DNA of 64,000 bases from Acanthamoeba sp. SK_2022b (lineage: Eukaryota; Discosea; Longamoebia; Acanthamoebidae), in NCBI GenBank assembly GCA_027943245.1, contig JANDJZ010000179.1, positions 1 to 64,000 on the forward strand, written 5' to 3'. Positions within the stretch are counted from its first letter, which is position 1; the number at the start of each line of letters is the position of its first letter. Both the position numbers and the translations under genes were made by a program. Positions 53,059-63,700 of the stretch are shown here, piece after piece. The notes under the pieces are model-generated. The model was not told the origin of the DNA, did no database searches, and saw only the letters and a list, made by a program, of their open reading frames with translations.

Positions 53059-55637
53059 GCAAGCTTGATGTTGTAGTGCTTCATCTGGGCGTGGAACGTG
53101 TGGATTGGCTGGGTTGCGAGGTGAAGTGCACTCTGGTTGTTGGTGTGCAAGAGGAGCTTCACGTCGCCAAACCTGAGCTGCTGCATCAGGCGCCTCATGT
53201 AGAGTGCCTGCTTGGCAGCCTCAGAGAGAGAAGTCAGCTCTGCCTCAGTGGAGGACAGAGCGACCATGGACTGGCTCCATGCCAGCCACATGATTGGGCT
53301 GCCACTGAGTATGAAGACATAGCCAGACACAGACTTGCAGTTGATCTTGTTGCCACCCCAGTTGGCATCAGAGTAGCTGATGGGTAGGTGTAGCAGCTGG
53401 CGCTGGTCGATGGCCATGAGTCTGGTGTGTCTGCGACTGTAGGTGATGGTCAGGTTGCATGTGCCATTGAGGTAATGAAGGACGCATTTGACAGCGCCCC
53501 AGTGTTCATTGTTGAAGGTGTCAACATGGTGACTGAGCATGTTGACTGCAAAGGCAATGTCAGGTCTGGACGCAAGTGCCAGATAGAGGAGCGAGCTGAC
53601 TGCCTGCCTGTAAGGGATATCCTTACAGGCTGCAGGCATCTGCTCCAGCTTGGACAGTGAGAGGCTGTGGACCATCAGGGTCAGAGCAGCCTTAGAGTCG
53701 TTCATATTGAACTTCTTGAGGATGTTCTCAACATGACCCTGCTGGCGAAGTTGGAGAGTGTGGGCACATCAATTGCACAGCACTTTGATGCTGAGGATGG
53801 AGCTCACGGCTTCAAGGTCCTTGATCTGGATCTTGGCTGCAAGCTCTCTCTTGATCTGGTCAACACGTGTGTGTGACCCAATCAGGAGGCAGTTGTCAAC
53901 ATAGATGGACACTATCATTGGCAGTCGATCGCCCTGCGTGTGCCTGATGTAGATGCAGGGATCAGCCTTGAGTGGCACAAAGTTGAGCACCTTCATGTGC
54001 ACGTCAAAGGTGCAGTTCCAGAGCAATGGGGCCTGCTTGAGCCCATAAAGACTCTTCTGTACATGTAGTCAGGGTGTTCTCTCAAGATGAACCCCTCTGG
54101 CTGCATGATGTAGATTTGGCCATCAATGTTGGCCTGGAGGAACGCTGAGTCAACATCAATCTGGTCAATCTTGAGGTTGTAGAGAGTTGCGAGGCTGAGG
54201 AGCATGCACAGGTTCTCAAGCTGGATGACAAGTGCAAACATCTCATCATAGTTGATGCCATATCTCTGCGCATAGCCCTTGGTGACCAGAAGTGCCTTGT
54301 AGTGCTCAATGGAGCCGTTGGTGCGTTGCTTGATCTTGTAGACCCAGCATGTGCCCATGGCCATACAGTGGTAGAGGCATGAGCATGTAGGTCCCATTGC
54401 GGTGAAGGGTGTTGTGCTCCTCTTCCATCACTCTGCGCCAGTGTGCAGCATGCTGAGAGGTGATGGCCTCCTTGAAGTTGCAAGGAGTGTTGTGTGAGAG
54501 CTGCTCAGAGAGATGAAGATCGTAGACTAGACTCAGCTGGGCACCCCTTGGTCGTGCATGTGGATCGCCTTGGAGGTGCAGTTGATGGAGGAGGTGGAGC
54601 AGGAGGGAGCTGAGGTACTCCTCTGTGAGTCCTCTTTGCATAGTGAGGCTGCTTGGTTGTGGGCGAGGATGGCTTTGAAGCAGTGGTGGCTGGGATTTTG
54701 GCCAAAAATGATGATGAGGTTGAGGGTGACATATAGTCTATCACCTTAGCCTCTCCATCATCTTTGTCACCATCAAACTTGGGCTCAATGAAGGGGGACG
54801 AGGGCTCACTGTCTTCAAAGGTCTTGTCCAGGCCTGGCAGGCGTGACTTGTTGAGAGCAGCATTGGCACCCCTCAAGGCTAGCTCGTCAGAGATGTGTTG
54901 ATTGGGCTCAGGGTCGTTGGGGTCATTTTTGTCATTGTTGCTGTCTGAGAGCTGATCCAGACAAGTGTCAACACAATCTGGCAAGAAGGATGATGTTGCA
55001 TGATACAGTGATGGTACAAGATGTTGGGACCCAAAGGCAGTACATATCTGTGTTGGCCTGAGTCCCAAGGTACACGGCCTCATTGGATTGAGAGGCCAGC
55101 TTGTTTGGCTTCTGATCACCTTGCTTAAGGAGGTAGCAGTGGGCACCAAATGGATGGAAGATGCTGAGCCTTGGCTTCATTCTGTTGATCACCTGAAGAG
55201 GTGATAGGTTGTGGTTGGCGTGGGTCAGCAGATGGTGATGGTTGTTGACATTGACAGCATGCATGATGGCCTCTCCCCAGAAGGCCTTGGCAAGGTCAGC
55301 AGCAATGAGCATGGTGCGTGCCATCTCAACAATGGTGCGGTTGAACCACTCACATGAGAACCTCACTCTTCTTCCAGATGAGGAAGACAACAGCGAAGCA
55401 GGAGAAGTCATCAATGAAGGAGACAAAGTATCTTTTCCCTCAAAACGACTCCTTCAGGAAGGGACCACACACATCAGTGTGCACAAGCCCCCAGGCATGA
55501 GTGGCACGCTGAGTAGGTCCTGTCCCAATCAGCACACGATGATGCTTGCCCTCAATGCAAGCAATGCATGGGCTGAGTGTTGTGGTGTGGTCAAGCTCAA
55601 TGTCAGCTGACTTGGCAGCTGCCTTGTGAAGGTGGAC
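52742..55637 (-). mobile_element. Ty1/copia retrotransposon piece 3 (integrase to 3' LTR)
   Basis: On the minus strand from 55637: KAAAKSADIELDHTTTLSPC with IACIEGKHH (integrase), AWGLVHTDVCGPF (catalytic Asp kept here), SCEWFNRTIVEMARTMLIAA and LAKAFWGEAIMHAVN. The Pro/Ser linker follows, then RT MGTCWVYKIKQRTNGSIEHY and IDVDSAFLQANIDGQIYIMQ and RNase H DANWGGNKINCKSVSGYVFI with MVALSSTEAELTSLSEAAKQ. Its RT is uninterrupted where piece 1 breaks. Gag, protease and the integrase zinc finger are missing. The integrase edge at 55637 abuts cyclase sequence with no LTR between, so a deletion removed the 5' half. Confidence 0.85.
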
Positions 55638-55855
55638 GCGGCGGCACACATCATGGCCCTGGCCCACGGTGGCCAGATACTGCTGTCAGCGGCGGCGTTT
55701 GAGAAGATAAGGGAGAGCGAAGTGGCCAGGATCACGTGTCTGGGCAAGTTCGAGATGCCCGATGCTTCGCGTGGTACTCTATCCCCCTCCCACCAACTTC
55801 ACTCACCGATCTCCTGTTGGGTCACCAGCACATCACACTCAACACCCCACGCACG

Positions 55856-55951
<96 letters not shown>

Positions 55952-57041
55952 AGGAGCGAAGTTGTACGAACTGAAGCCGCGAGGGCTCGAGGGCCGCTTC
56001 TTTGGAGGCGTCACGCATGCTGGAGGCAAAGGCTCAGACCAGAGTCCGTCGTCGTCGTCGTCGGGGAGCCACAGCATGGGCACCGCCGATGAGAAAGCCT
56101 CCTCGCGCAGCACGAAGGAGGCGAGCGGCGGTTCGGCCAGCAGCGAGGGCGAGCTGCAGGCGGTGGTGGGCGAGGGCATTATGTTCCAGGAGGACAACTT
56201 CCTCACGTCGGCGAACCTGTGCCGGTGGATCCTCGACTTCAACGAGATCGCTCTCGCCAACCAGGTGGGCCTGGGCTCCTACGGCGCGGTCTACCGCGGC
56301 AAGTGGAAGGGCGTCGAGGTGGCGGTGAAGCGCTTCATCAAGCAGAAGCTCGACGAGCGGTGCATGCTCGACTTCCGCGCCGAGATGGCCTTCCTGGCGG
56401 AGCTCCACCACCCCAACATCGTGCTCTTCATCGGGGCGTGCATCAAGCGACCCAACCTGTGCATCGTGACTGAGTTCGTCAAGCAGGGCAGCCTGCGTGA
56501 CATGCTGGCCGACACGCAGGGCGTCAAGCTCTCGTGGCGCCAGCGCGTCAAGCTCCTGCGGTCGGCCGCGCTCGGCATCACCTACCTCCACTCGCTCCAC
56601 CCGGTCATCGTGCATCGAGACCTCAAGCCGTCGAACCTGCTCGTCGACGAGAACATGAACGTGAAAGTGGCCGACTTTGGGTTGGCGCGCATCAAGGAGG
56701 AGAACGCCACGATGACCCGATGCGGCACGCCCTGCTGGACGGCGCCGGAGGTGATCAGGGGCGAGAGGTACTCGGAGAAGGCCGACGTGTTCTCGTTCGG
56801 CATCATCATGTGGGAGGTGCTCACGCGCAAGCAGCCCTTTGCCGGTCGCAACTTCATGGGCGTGTCGCTGGACGTGCTCGAGGGTCGTCGACCAGCAGTG
56901 CCGACCGACTGCGCGGCGCCGTTTAGGAGGCTGATGAAGAAGTGCTGGCACGCTGATGCCAAGAAGCGGCCAGCCATGGAAGACATCGTGGGTCGGCTTG
57001 ACGCGATGCTCAGCGTGGATGACCGTGATGGGGCTGTGTAA
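55638..57041 (+). CDS. Nucleotide cyclase/TKL kinase gene, 5'-truncated by copia piece 3
   Basis: The first exon opens VDAAAHIMALAHGGQILLSA with AAFEKIRESEVARITCLGKF, the end of a class III cyclase domain. An intron made of (AC)n follows, and the exon resumes with AKLYELKPRGLEGRFFGG. After a Ser-rich linker, the kinase domain is complete and GC-rich: NQVGLGSYGAVYRGKWKGVE, VAVKRFIKQKL, LHHPNIVLFIGACIKRP, IVHRDLKPSNLLVDENMNVK, VADFGLARI, CWTAPEVIRGERYSEKADVF, SFGIIMWEVLTRKQPFAGRN and CWHADAKKRPAMEDIVGRLD. The stop TAA follows DDRDGAV. All catalytic residues are intact. In full-length relatives a PBP-like ectodomain, TM, first kinase and cyclase precede this. Here copia piece 3 replaces them, so the insertion must be recent. 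Without a new promoter it is probably not expressed as the original protein. Confidence 0.8.
55857..55951. repeat. (AC)n microsatellite in the cyclase/kinase intron
   Basis: A 95-base AC tract, the longest in the window, ends directly at the CAG acceptor of the intron. Its length keeps the frame open, producing a spurious poly-Thr-His segment if read through. Confidence 0.95.
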
Positions 57042-57261
57042 CTTACACAGTGAGGCCCAGGTACAAGGAAAGAGTACAAGACACACTACCTTGACTATAT
57101 TATGACGAGCATCGCGATTCTTCAAGAAGATCCCTTGGTTGACCGTAACCACTCTATCTGTGTCTTTGTCAGAAGAGCCACCTCTCTGGGCGATGAAATG
57201 TGGCACCAAGTTCCACACTGTTGGCTCACTGTTACTCCACAGCATCCCCTGAAGCTCACCT

Positions 57262-57472
57262 CTGGCGCACAGCCATGGAGGAAGAGTTCAATGCCATCAA
57301 CAGCAACTGCACCTGGACACTTGGGCCCCCATGCAGAGTACACATATTGGCAGCCACTGGACCTTCAAGGAAAAGTGGCTCACCAACAGCCTCATCAACA
57401 GCTGAAGGCCCACTTTGTGGTCCAAGGGTGCTTGCAAATTCATGGAGTCAACTACAACAAGACCTACACACC
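57262..57472 (+). pseudogene. Copia RT fragment, second lineage
   Basis: HLWRTAMEEEFNAINSNCTW with TLGP, then LKAHFVVQGCLQIHGVNYNK with TYTPVV, is the start of a copia reverse transcriptase with a frame shift between the parts. It stops after the PVV codons, where the duplicated block at 57473 begins. A near-identical piece at 59160-59290 continues past this point (YAPMVQLKNH). Confidence 0.7.
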
Positions 57473-57587
57473 TGTGGTGATGGAAGGTAGAGTGATGGTG
57501 TTTGGGTTATTCATTGTTGTGCACTGGCCCCATAACCTGTTGGAAGGTAGCATGAGGGAGAAAAGAGGCGAAGGAGTTCAACAAGTG
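57473..57587. repeat. 115-bp direct repeat, left copy
   Basis: From GTGGTGATGGAAGGTAGAGT to GAGTTCAACAAGTG this is nearly identical to 58970-59083. The word TGGAAGGTAG occurs twice inside each copy. The pair flanks about 1.4 kb of minus-strand copia integrase sequence and breaks the RT reading frame. Confidence 0.85.
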
Positions 57588-58969
57588 ATAACTGTACAAG
57601 GAAAGGAAAAAAGTTAGAATACTTGAGATTATGAGTGTCCAACACTCCCATTGGGAGTGATCAGGTGAGGTTCTTGTTGGTTGGAATGTAGTGGACAGAG
57701 ATGTCTTCTCACTGTACATAGTTGTAGATGAATGCATGCCTGACAGTGACGTGCTCTTTGGCCAGGCAAAGACTGGTTTGTGCATGATGACAGATGTGCA
57801 GACCACCACGGTGTCCTCAATCTTGTTGTCATAGAAAGACAGGACATAGGAGAGGTTGGTAGAGGTTGCAGTTGCCTGCTTGTTGGCTTGATGGGAGACT
57901 CTGCTCTTGTCAAAGACCACGTTGCGCATCGGTGGAGGTTGAGTAGTCCATTGTACCCATGAACTGGATGGGCAGGGACAGAGCAGATAACTTGTGTTGT
58001 TCATGCGTGGAGCCACATCATCAAAAATACAGAGATGATGTGATGGCAGAGGGATGCCATGCCATAGGGAGTAGGGAGTGGCATTGGATTAGATTGGGTG
58101 GGCAACATGTTGATGATGTCACATGCATGGCATGCAGCCTTGGCCCACCACTTGCTGGGTAAGTGAGCATCAAACAGGAGACAGTGCATTCTGGCTGGTC
58201 ATGATCTCCCAATTGAACCACTTGTCTGTGCCATTGTATTTGGAGGTGTAGGGTGGCATAGGCTTGCGTTTACCCCTGACCACTGGCTGACAAGTGCATT
58301 AAGCCCTTGCATTATTGAGACAATGGACCTTCAGGAGGCAATAGCCTAAGTGGGGCTTAACAAAGTGCATGTGGGAGTAGGAGTTGGTGATGGTGAGGTG
58401 GTAACTGACACATGTGTCTGCCTGCTGACTGATGGCACATGGGGCGAATGAGATACAGGGAGATGAGATTGCCAGGGTAGTGCCCCTGGATGGCATTGTT
58501 TGTGTGTGGAATGTGGGACTGACCAGGCAGACCTTGCACATGGGTGGGGGTTGTGTGGAAAGAATGGCATTGCTTCTTGTGGTTGCTGAGGTCAGTTGAT
58601 TGCACGATGAACTGGCAACAGTGCTCAATGCTGACATGTCCAAGCTGATGGTGGATCAGATTGGGTGAGAGCAGGCTGTGCGTTGCCGAGAGCACGGTGA
58701 TTGTGGTGCCTCCAAGTGAACATGATGTTGAAGTGGTAGAGGTTCCCCACTTCACTGAGTTGGATGTGAGGTTGATGGTTGATGTTGTCTACTCCGATGC
58801 TGAGGGATTTGAACAGATCAGATGTGTTTGTGATGTTGTGTTGGTTGATGGCTCAAACAATGACAGTGTAGTTGTTGGTGATGTATTTAGTGCGCCCTTG
58901 CTTGTGGAGGGTGAGATGTATGGTCTGGCTCCACTCAGTGGATGAGGGCTGGTTGTGAAGGGGAGTAAT
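57588..58969 (-). mobile_element. Copia integrase/gag-pre remnant, second lineage
   Basis: On the minus strand LIHHQLGHVSIEHCCQFIVQ (about 58665-58605) is the gag-pre-integrase HxxxH block. CKVCLVSPTFHTQT follows (about 58535), then ISPCISFAPC and VSYHLTITNSYSHMHFVKPH (about 58420-58350). LPSKWWAKAACHACDIINML (about 58165-58105) matches the integrase end, and MRNVVFDKSRVSH (about 57930-57890) the integrase/RT linker. Many frame breaks are present. Its sequence differs clearly from pieces 1-3, so it is an older or separate copia lineage. Confidence 0.65.
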
Positions 58970-59083
58970 GTGGTGATGGAAGGTAGAGTGATGGTGTTTG
59001 GGTTATTCATTGCTGTGCACTGGCCCCATAACCTGTTGGAAGGTAGTATGAGGGAGAGAAGAGGTGAAGGAGTTCAACAAGTG
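58970..59083. repeat. 115-bp direct repeat, right copy
   Basis: This is the counterpart of 57473-57587 in the same orientation, with a handful of substitutions. Confidence 0.85.
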
Positions 59084-59321
59084 GGTGAGTGTGTTGAACT
59101 GGCTGTTGGAGTTGGTGCTTAGTAGTGAGAATGAGAGCCTGCTTGTGCTTGCTGATCTTTTGGCTGACACTCACCTCTGGAAGCAAGTTTGTCAGTGGCC
59201 TGCCAGAAGGGTCCAAGGGTGCTTGCAGATTCATGAAGTCAACTACAACAAGACCTACGCACCCATGGTGCAGCTCAAGAATCACGGTCGCCAGGGTCCC
59301 TCTACAGTTCTCATTCCCTGA
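59084..59321 (+). pseudogene. Copia RT fragment, second lineage, right copy
   Basis: HLWKQVCQWPARRVQGCLQI and HEVNYNKTYAPMVQLKNH show the same RT region as at 57262-57472, uninterrupted past APMV. The upstream part (ADLLADTHLWKQ) is unlike the left copy. It ends shortly after LKNH. Confidence 0.65.
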
Positions 59322-59529
59322 CCTTCATCCCTTGTTGCACCTACCTTAAATAAACCTTACTGCTTTCTCCTTCTGGCACATGTCCTCACATCCTCACTGG
59401 CCTTCTCAAACTTCAACACAGTGGAACAAATGGTCACTTTAGGACTGAACATGCCTGTTCTGCTAGTCTGCAATCTCTTCAGCTCCTTTGCCTAATGACT
59501 TGGTGGTGCACTGTGTTAAAGTTGTTGGT
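59322..59529. other. Boundary between repeat island and right-hand genes
   Basis: These 208 bases hold no gene I recognise. They are the 3' flank of the secreted protein gene and the right edge of the repeat island. Confidence 0.4.
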
Positions 59530-60153
59530 TCAGCAACTGTAGTCAAGATCAGTGGCCATTGCCCCAAATGCCAAGCCAAACAGGCCCTGATAGCACTGGG
59601 GCATGTCGCACATGAACATGTGTGGTGGCTGGCCTTGGTACCCCGTCTTGGCTGGCGCGCCAAAGCCCACGTTGATGTAGGCGTAGCCGGGGTCGATGCA
59701 CAGGGCTAGCAGGTAGATGCGGTCCGGTTTCATCGGCACTCCTTGCGTGAACTTGAACACGGAAGCTTGGGAGACGTTCAGGTTGGTGAAGAACTGGCGC
59801 TGGGTCGCGATGACAGCACCACCACCGGAGATATCCAAGACTGTGGCGCTGGCCTCGCCACGCGTGGAGTTGAGGTCAAAGTAGATAGAGTAGGAGCGGA
59901 GGAGTGAGATGCCGGCTACGGGGTAGCCAACACACCACGGAGTGAGGTCGTTGATGGCATATCGGAAGAAGGTGTCGTTGCCCGGTTGGTGGAAGGAGCC
60001 GTTGAGAGTGCCCGAAGCGGGACAGGGGGGCGGGACGAGCGCATTTGCCTTGCTGGGCGGCTCTTGTTGGCCGTCCACAAGCAAAAGAGCGAAAGCGGCA
60101 ACGAACATAACTGCGGCGATGGCATAGCGAGGAGCGCAGCCTTGGCCTCGCAT
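59530..60153 (-). CDS. Secreted hypothetical protein
   Basis: I do not recognise this 207-residue intronless protein. The ATG at 60153 opens a basic n-region and a signal peptide (YAIAAVMFVAAFALLLVDG, cleavage expected near GQQ). The mature part has about six cysteines (PPPCPAS, PWCVGYP, LCIDPG, FMCDMPQC, DYSC), several N-glycosylation sequons (LNGSF, GNDTFF, DLNSTR, LNVSQ) and no membrane segment. A secreted or surface beta-rich protein is inferred. Its last codons lie about 200 bases from copia-derived DNA, so its C-terminus could have been altered by the repeat island, but no break is visible. Confidence 0.65.
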   Translation of the reverse strand: MRGQGCAPRYAIAAVMFVAAFALLLVDGQQEPPSKANALVPPPCPASGTLNGSFHQPGNDTFFRYAINDLTPWCVGYPVAGISLLRSYSIYFDLNSTRGEASATVLDISGGGAVIATQRQFFTNLNVSQASVFKFTQGVPMKPDRIYLLALCIDPGYAYINVGFGAPAKTGYQGQPPHMFMCDMPQCYQGLFGLAFGAMATDLDYSC

Positions 60154-60365
60154 TTTTTATTATTTGTCTAATACAACTGGCCCCTTGCCGAAACGACCGG
60201 CTTGTTTTGGTTGCGGGCTGCGAAGTGACCAACCGACACCTTAAATAACTCTCCCCTAACTGTTTCTCCTCGATGTAGAGGCAAGGATGAATCACGCAGC
60301 CGTTGCTCGAACGCACAGTCGAAAGGCTCAAAGAAATGTGAATCAATAAATATAAAAATAAAGGG
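60154..60365. other. Intergenic, promoter of the secreted protein gene
   Basis: The 212 bases lie between two minus-strand genes and contain the upstream region of the secreted protein and the 3' UTR of the DEP-domain gene. No feature is recognised. Confidence 0.4.
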
Positions 60366-60729
60366 CTACACAAATTGGTAAACGGAATGGTCGTCGTCGG
60401 TGAAATCAGCTTCGAGGCCGGGCAGGTTCACGAAGAGGTCGCCCTCCTCGAGAAGTCGCCGACACACTTCGACCGCCTCTGGCCGTGACTCCACGTGCCC
60501 AGCCTGCATCAGCCACTCCACCGCTTGCATCCCTGCGAGCCATGAAACACGGGCGTGGGTCATCAGCTGTGTTGTACCAATCGGAAGTGGCGCTGTCGAT
60601 GGTTGGACGCAAGGCTGGTACCCCTGAAGCAGTTCTCGAAGCGCTTGAGATTGTGTTTATGACTCTTGACTTCCATGCCCTCCCGCATCTTCTTGCCAAT
60701 CTCCTTCAACTGTGCACGTTTGCGCGCGC

Positions 60730-60767
<38 letters not shown>

Positions 60768-63700
60768 TAGCCCCAAGCCTAAGAATGATGAACGTACGTC
60801 GATGTCTTTGCCGCCCGCACGCTTGGAGGTGCCGATGGAGTGACCGGAGGACTCCTTGTAGCCCAGCGCGTCGTACGATCGTGAGCGCCGGATACCAGAG
60901 CCCTACTCGATCACACGCCGCGCCGTCGCAATGTCAATCGAAGAACGAAATAAAAAGAACGAAAAGTGGAGAAAAAGAACGAAAAAAGCGACGCAAAGGT
61001 GGAGTGGAACAAGAACAAAGGGTACCTCTTCCGCGGTCTTGCGCAGAGGGTTGGTGCTCTTGCGCGGTGCGACGTAGCTTCCGGTCTTCTTTCCGGCCAT
61101 TCGTCCTCGCTTGCCGTCATCGTCTTCATCGCCGTCATAGCGAGCGTTTCCGTTCTTGGGGCTCCGTTCGTTCTCTCCCTTGGCGTCATCGTCGTTGTCG
61201 TCGAGCACCCACCCTTCGTTCTTCTTAACTTCGCTTTTTTCGTTCTTTTCGGCGTCCCCCTTGCCTAGCCTTAACACCACGGCCGACGTCGCCAGCGGCA
61301 GCACCGAAGCCTCGGGCACAGCCGCAGCCGAACCTGATGACGCCACGCCCTCCTTGGTCGCCCCTTTGTCCCGCTCGCTGCCACGCTTGCGCGGCGAGGT
61401 GTCGGTCGCCTCCCTATCCAATTCCTTGGCTTCCTCCTGCTGTCGGTTGTGATCCTCCTCCTCGCCCTTAAGGTCGCGCACGACGTCCTCCTTCGCCTTC
61501 TTCACCGACGAGCGGTTGGCGCGCTTCGATCGCCTTTTCTCCCTGCTGGAGGTCTCCTTGTCAGCGGCGTCCTCGCTCTCCTTTTCTTTATCTTTTTCCT
61601 TTTCCTTTTCTTTTTCCTTCTTGTCTTTCTTGGTCTTGGCGCTCTTGGAGGACTTGCTGCTCATCGACGAGGTGATGCCGCCCTCGGGGGAGTCGGTGTC
61701 GGCAGCTTCGCCCGTCGTCTTCTCCTTTTCCTTGTCCTCCTTGTCCCGCTTCTTTTTCTCCTTCTTGTCCCTCTCCTTCTCGAGGCTCTCCTTCGTGGGC
61801 GTCGTGGAAGACGAGCCGGCCCTGCTGTCCTGTTCGCTCGACGATCGCAGCACGTGCATTGTCCGCCGCTTCTTCTTTCGATCCTTCTTCCTCTCGGCGG
61901 CTTCGTCGCTCTTCTCCCTCGTGTTGTCGAGAACCTCGCTGGCCTCCCCGCCTTCGCTCTTTTTTCGCGTTCGCTCTTTCTTATCGACCGCCGCGCCCTT
62001 TGTCCGGTCGCTCGACAACGACGACGAGATCGAGTGCGAAGACGATGACGTGTCGTAGTCGTCCACCACCCTGTACCTGCCGCTGTCGACACCCTCGTCG
62101 TCGTCGTGGGCCAACCGCTCGCGGATCTTCTTTGCACGCTCGCGTTCCTCGGCCTTGATGCGGGCGTCATAGGCCTTGTAGGTCTCCTTGAGCTCGTCCC
62201 GCTCCTCGGTCATGCTCTTGAGCGCGTCCTCGAGCTCCTTCACTCGCTTGTCGGCGTCGCGTCGCTCGCGCGCCAGTTGCTCCCGCTCGCCATCCAGCCG
62301 TGCGCGGTCGGCATCGAGCGCCGCCTTTTCGTCGCTCTGCCGCGCGAGCTTGACCAGCAGCTGGTGCTTCTCCTCGAGCATGGCCACGCTCTTGGCCTTC
62401 TCCTTCTCGGCCTCGCCGCGCCAGTAGTCCACCATCTCCTTGTCCTTCTGCAACTTGGCGATCTCCACGCGCATCCTGTCGCCGTCATCGCACACATCAC
62501 ACGGGTTGAGCCCATGAAAGAGCGAAAGCGCCACCCCCCCCCCCAAGAGAACGAAAGAAAAAGAGCGAAAGCGACGGGGGTGAGTCTACGCACTTCTTGG
62601 AGTCTTCGATCAGCGCAATCAGTTCCTTTTCGATCATCTCCTTGGCCTTCTTGAGGTTCTCTTTCTCCTTCTCGACGTGCTTGCGCTGTTCCTCTTCCTT
62701 CTCCTTCTCGAGCTTCAGGCGAGCCACCAGCCGTTCAAAGTCTTCACCCTCCTCCTAAGCACACGCACACCGTTTAACTCCGCAATCAAGGGCTGCCTCC
62801 GCTTCTCCATAGGAGCTAAACAGGTGCATGGAGAACGTACGAGAAAGAAGTCGGAGTTGGATTCAGTGAGGTCGCCCTTGTTCTTGGTCTTCTTGTGAAG
62901 GAGGCGCCGGGTGGCCTTCTCGAGCGCGGTTTCCTTGTCCTTCTCCCTGGGGTTGTCCTTGGCGGGCAGCTCGATCAGCTCGCGCTCGCGCTTCTCCTGC
63001 TGCTCCTTCTCCTTCAGCTTCTCCTTTCGTTCGCGCTCCTTGCGCTCCTTGTCCCGCTTCTGCTCCTCGGTCTCGATCTCCGGCACCGTCCACACCGACA
63101 GCACCTTCTCCAGATGCCTCAAGTCCTCCTACGCACACGTCACGCCACGTCACACCTTCTCCGTGAGCGACACACGTGCGCCGTGCTCGGCGCCAACAGC
63201 GCGGAGCAGACGTACGTGGAGCTCGGGGGCCTGCATGAGCACGCGAATCTTGTCGAGGTTGCGGTGAAGGTAGAAGTGGATGATGTCGAGCCAGTCGGCC
63301 CGCTGTTCACGCTCGTCCCGGCGCGGATGAGAGTCGCCCGACCCGCCGTGCGGCGCGCCGATGGCCGCAGCGGACGGCGGCACGCCCGCGTTGGCTTCTG
63401 TGTGCTGCTTCTTGGGCGGGTGGTCCGCGTCGTCTGCTGGCCCGCGACCACTGCCGCCGCCAGCGACGTCCTCCCGCGAGTGCTCGCGCTCGGTGCTGCC
63501 GGGCGGACTGATGTGCTGCTGCGTCGACGAACGCACCAACTCGCCCGCGTCGTCGGACAGCTCACGGACCAGGTCCGGAGCCGACCGCGCGACCTGGCAA
63601 ATGTCAACGCATTCCAGTCATTCCTCAAATTGGCTCGCTGGACGAAGCGGGTGAGGACAGGGAGGACTCGTACGAGGCCTGTTGGCACGAAGGAGGTGGG

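Noticed and set aside
55736..56092. Poly His-Thr or Cys-Val proteins at the dinucleotide tracts
   Set aside because: They arise from read-through of intronic (AC)n; splice sites flank each tract and remove it.
60485..62654. Plus-strand Leu/Val-rich membrane-like proteins opposite the DEP gene
   Set aside because: They are complements of Lys/Glu coiled-coil codons; the minus-strand frame joins to a clear DEP domain.
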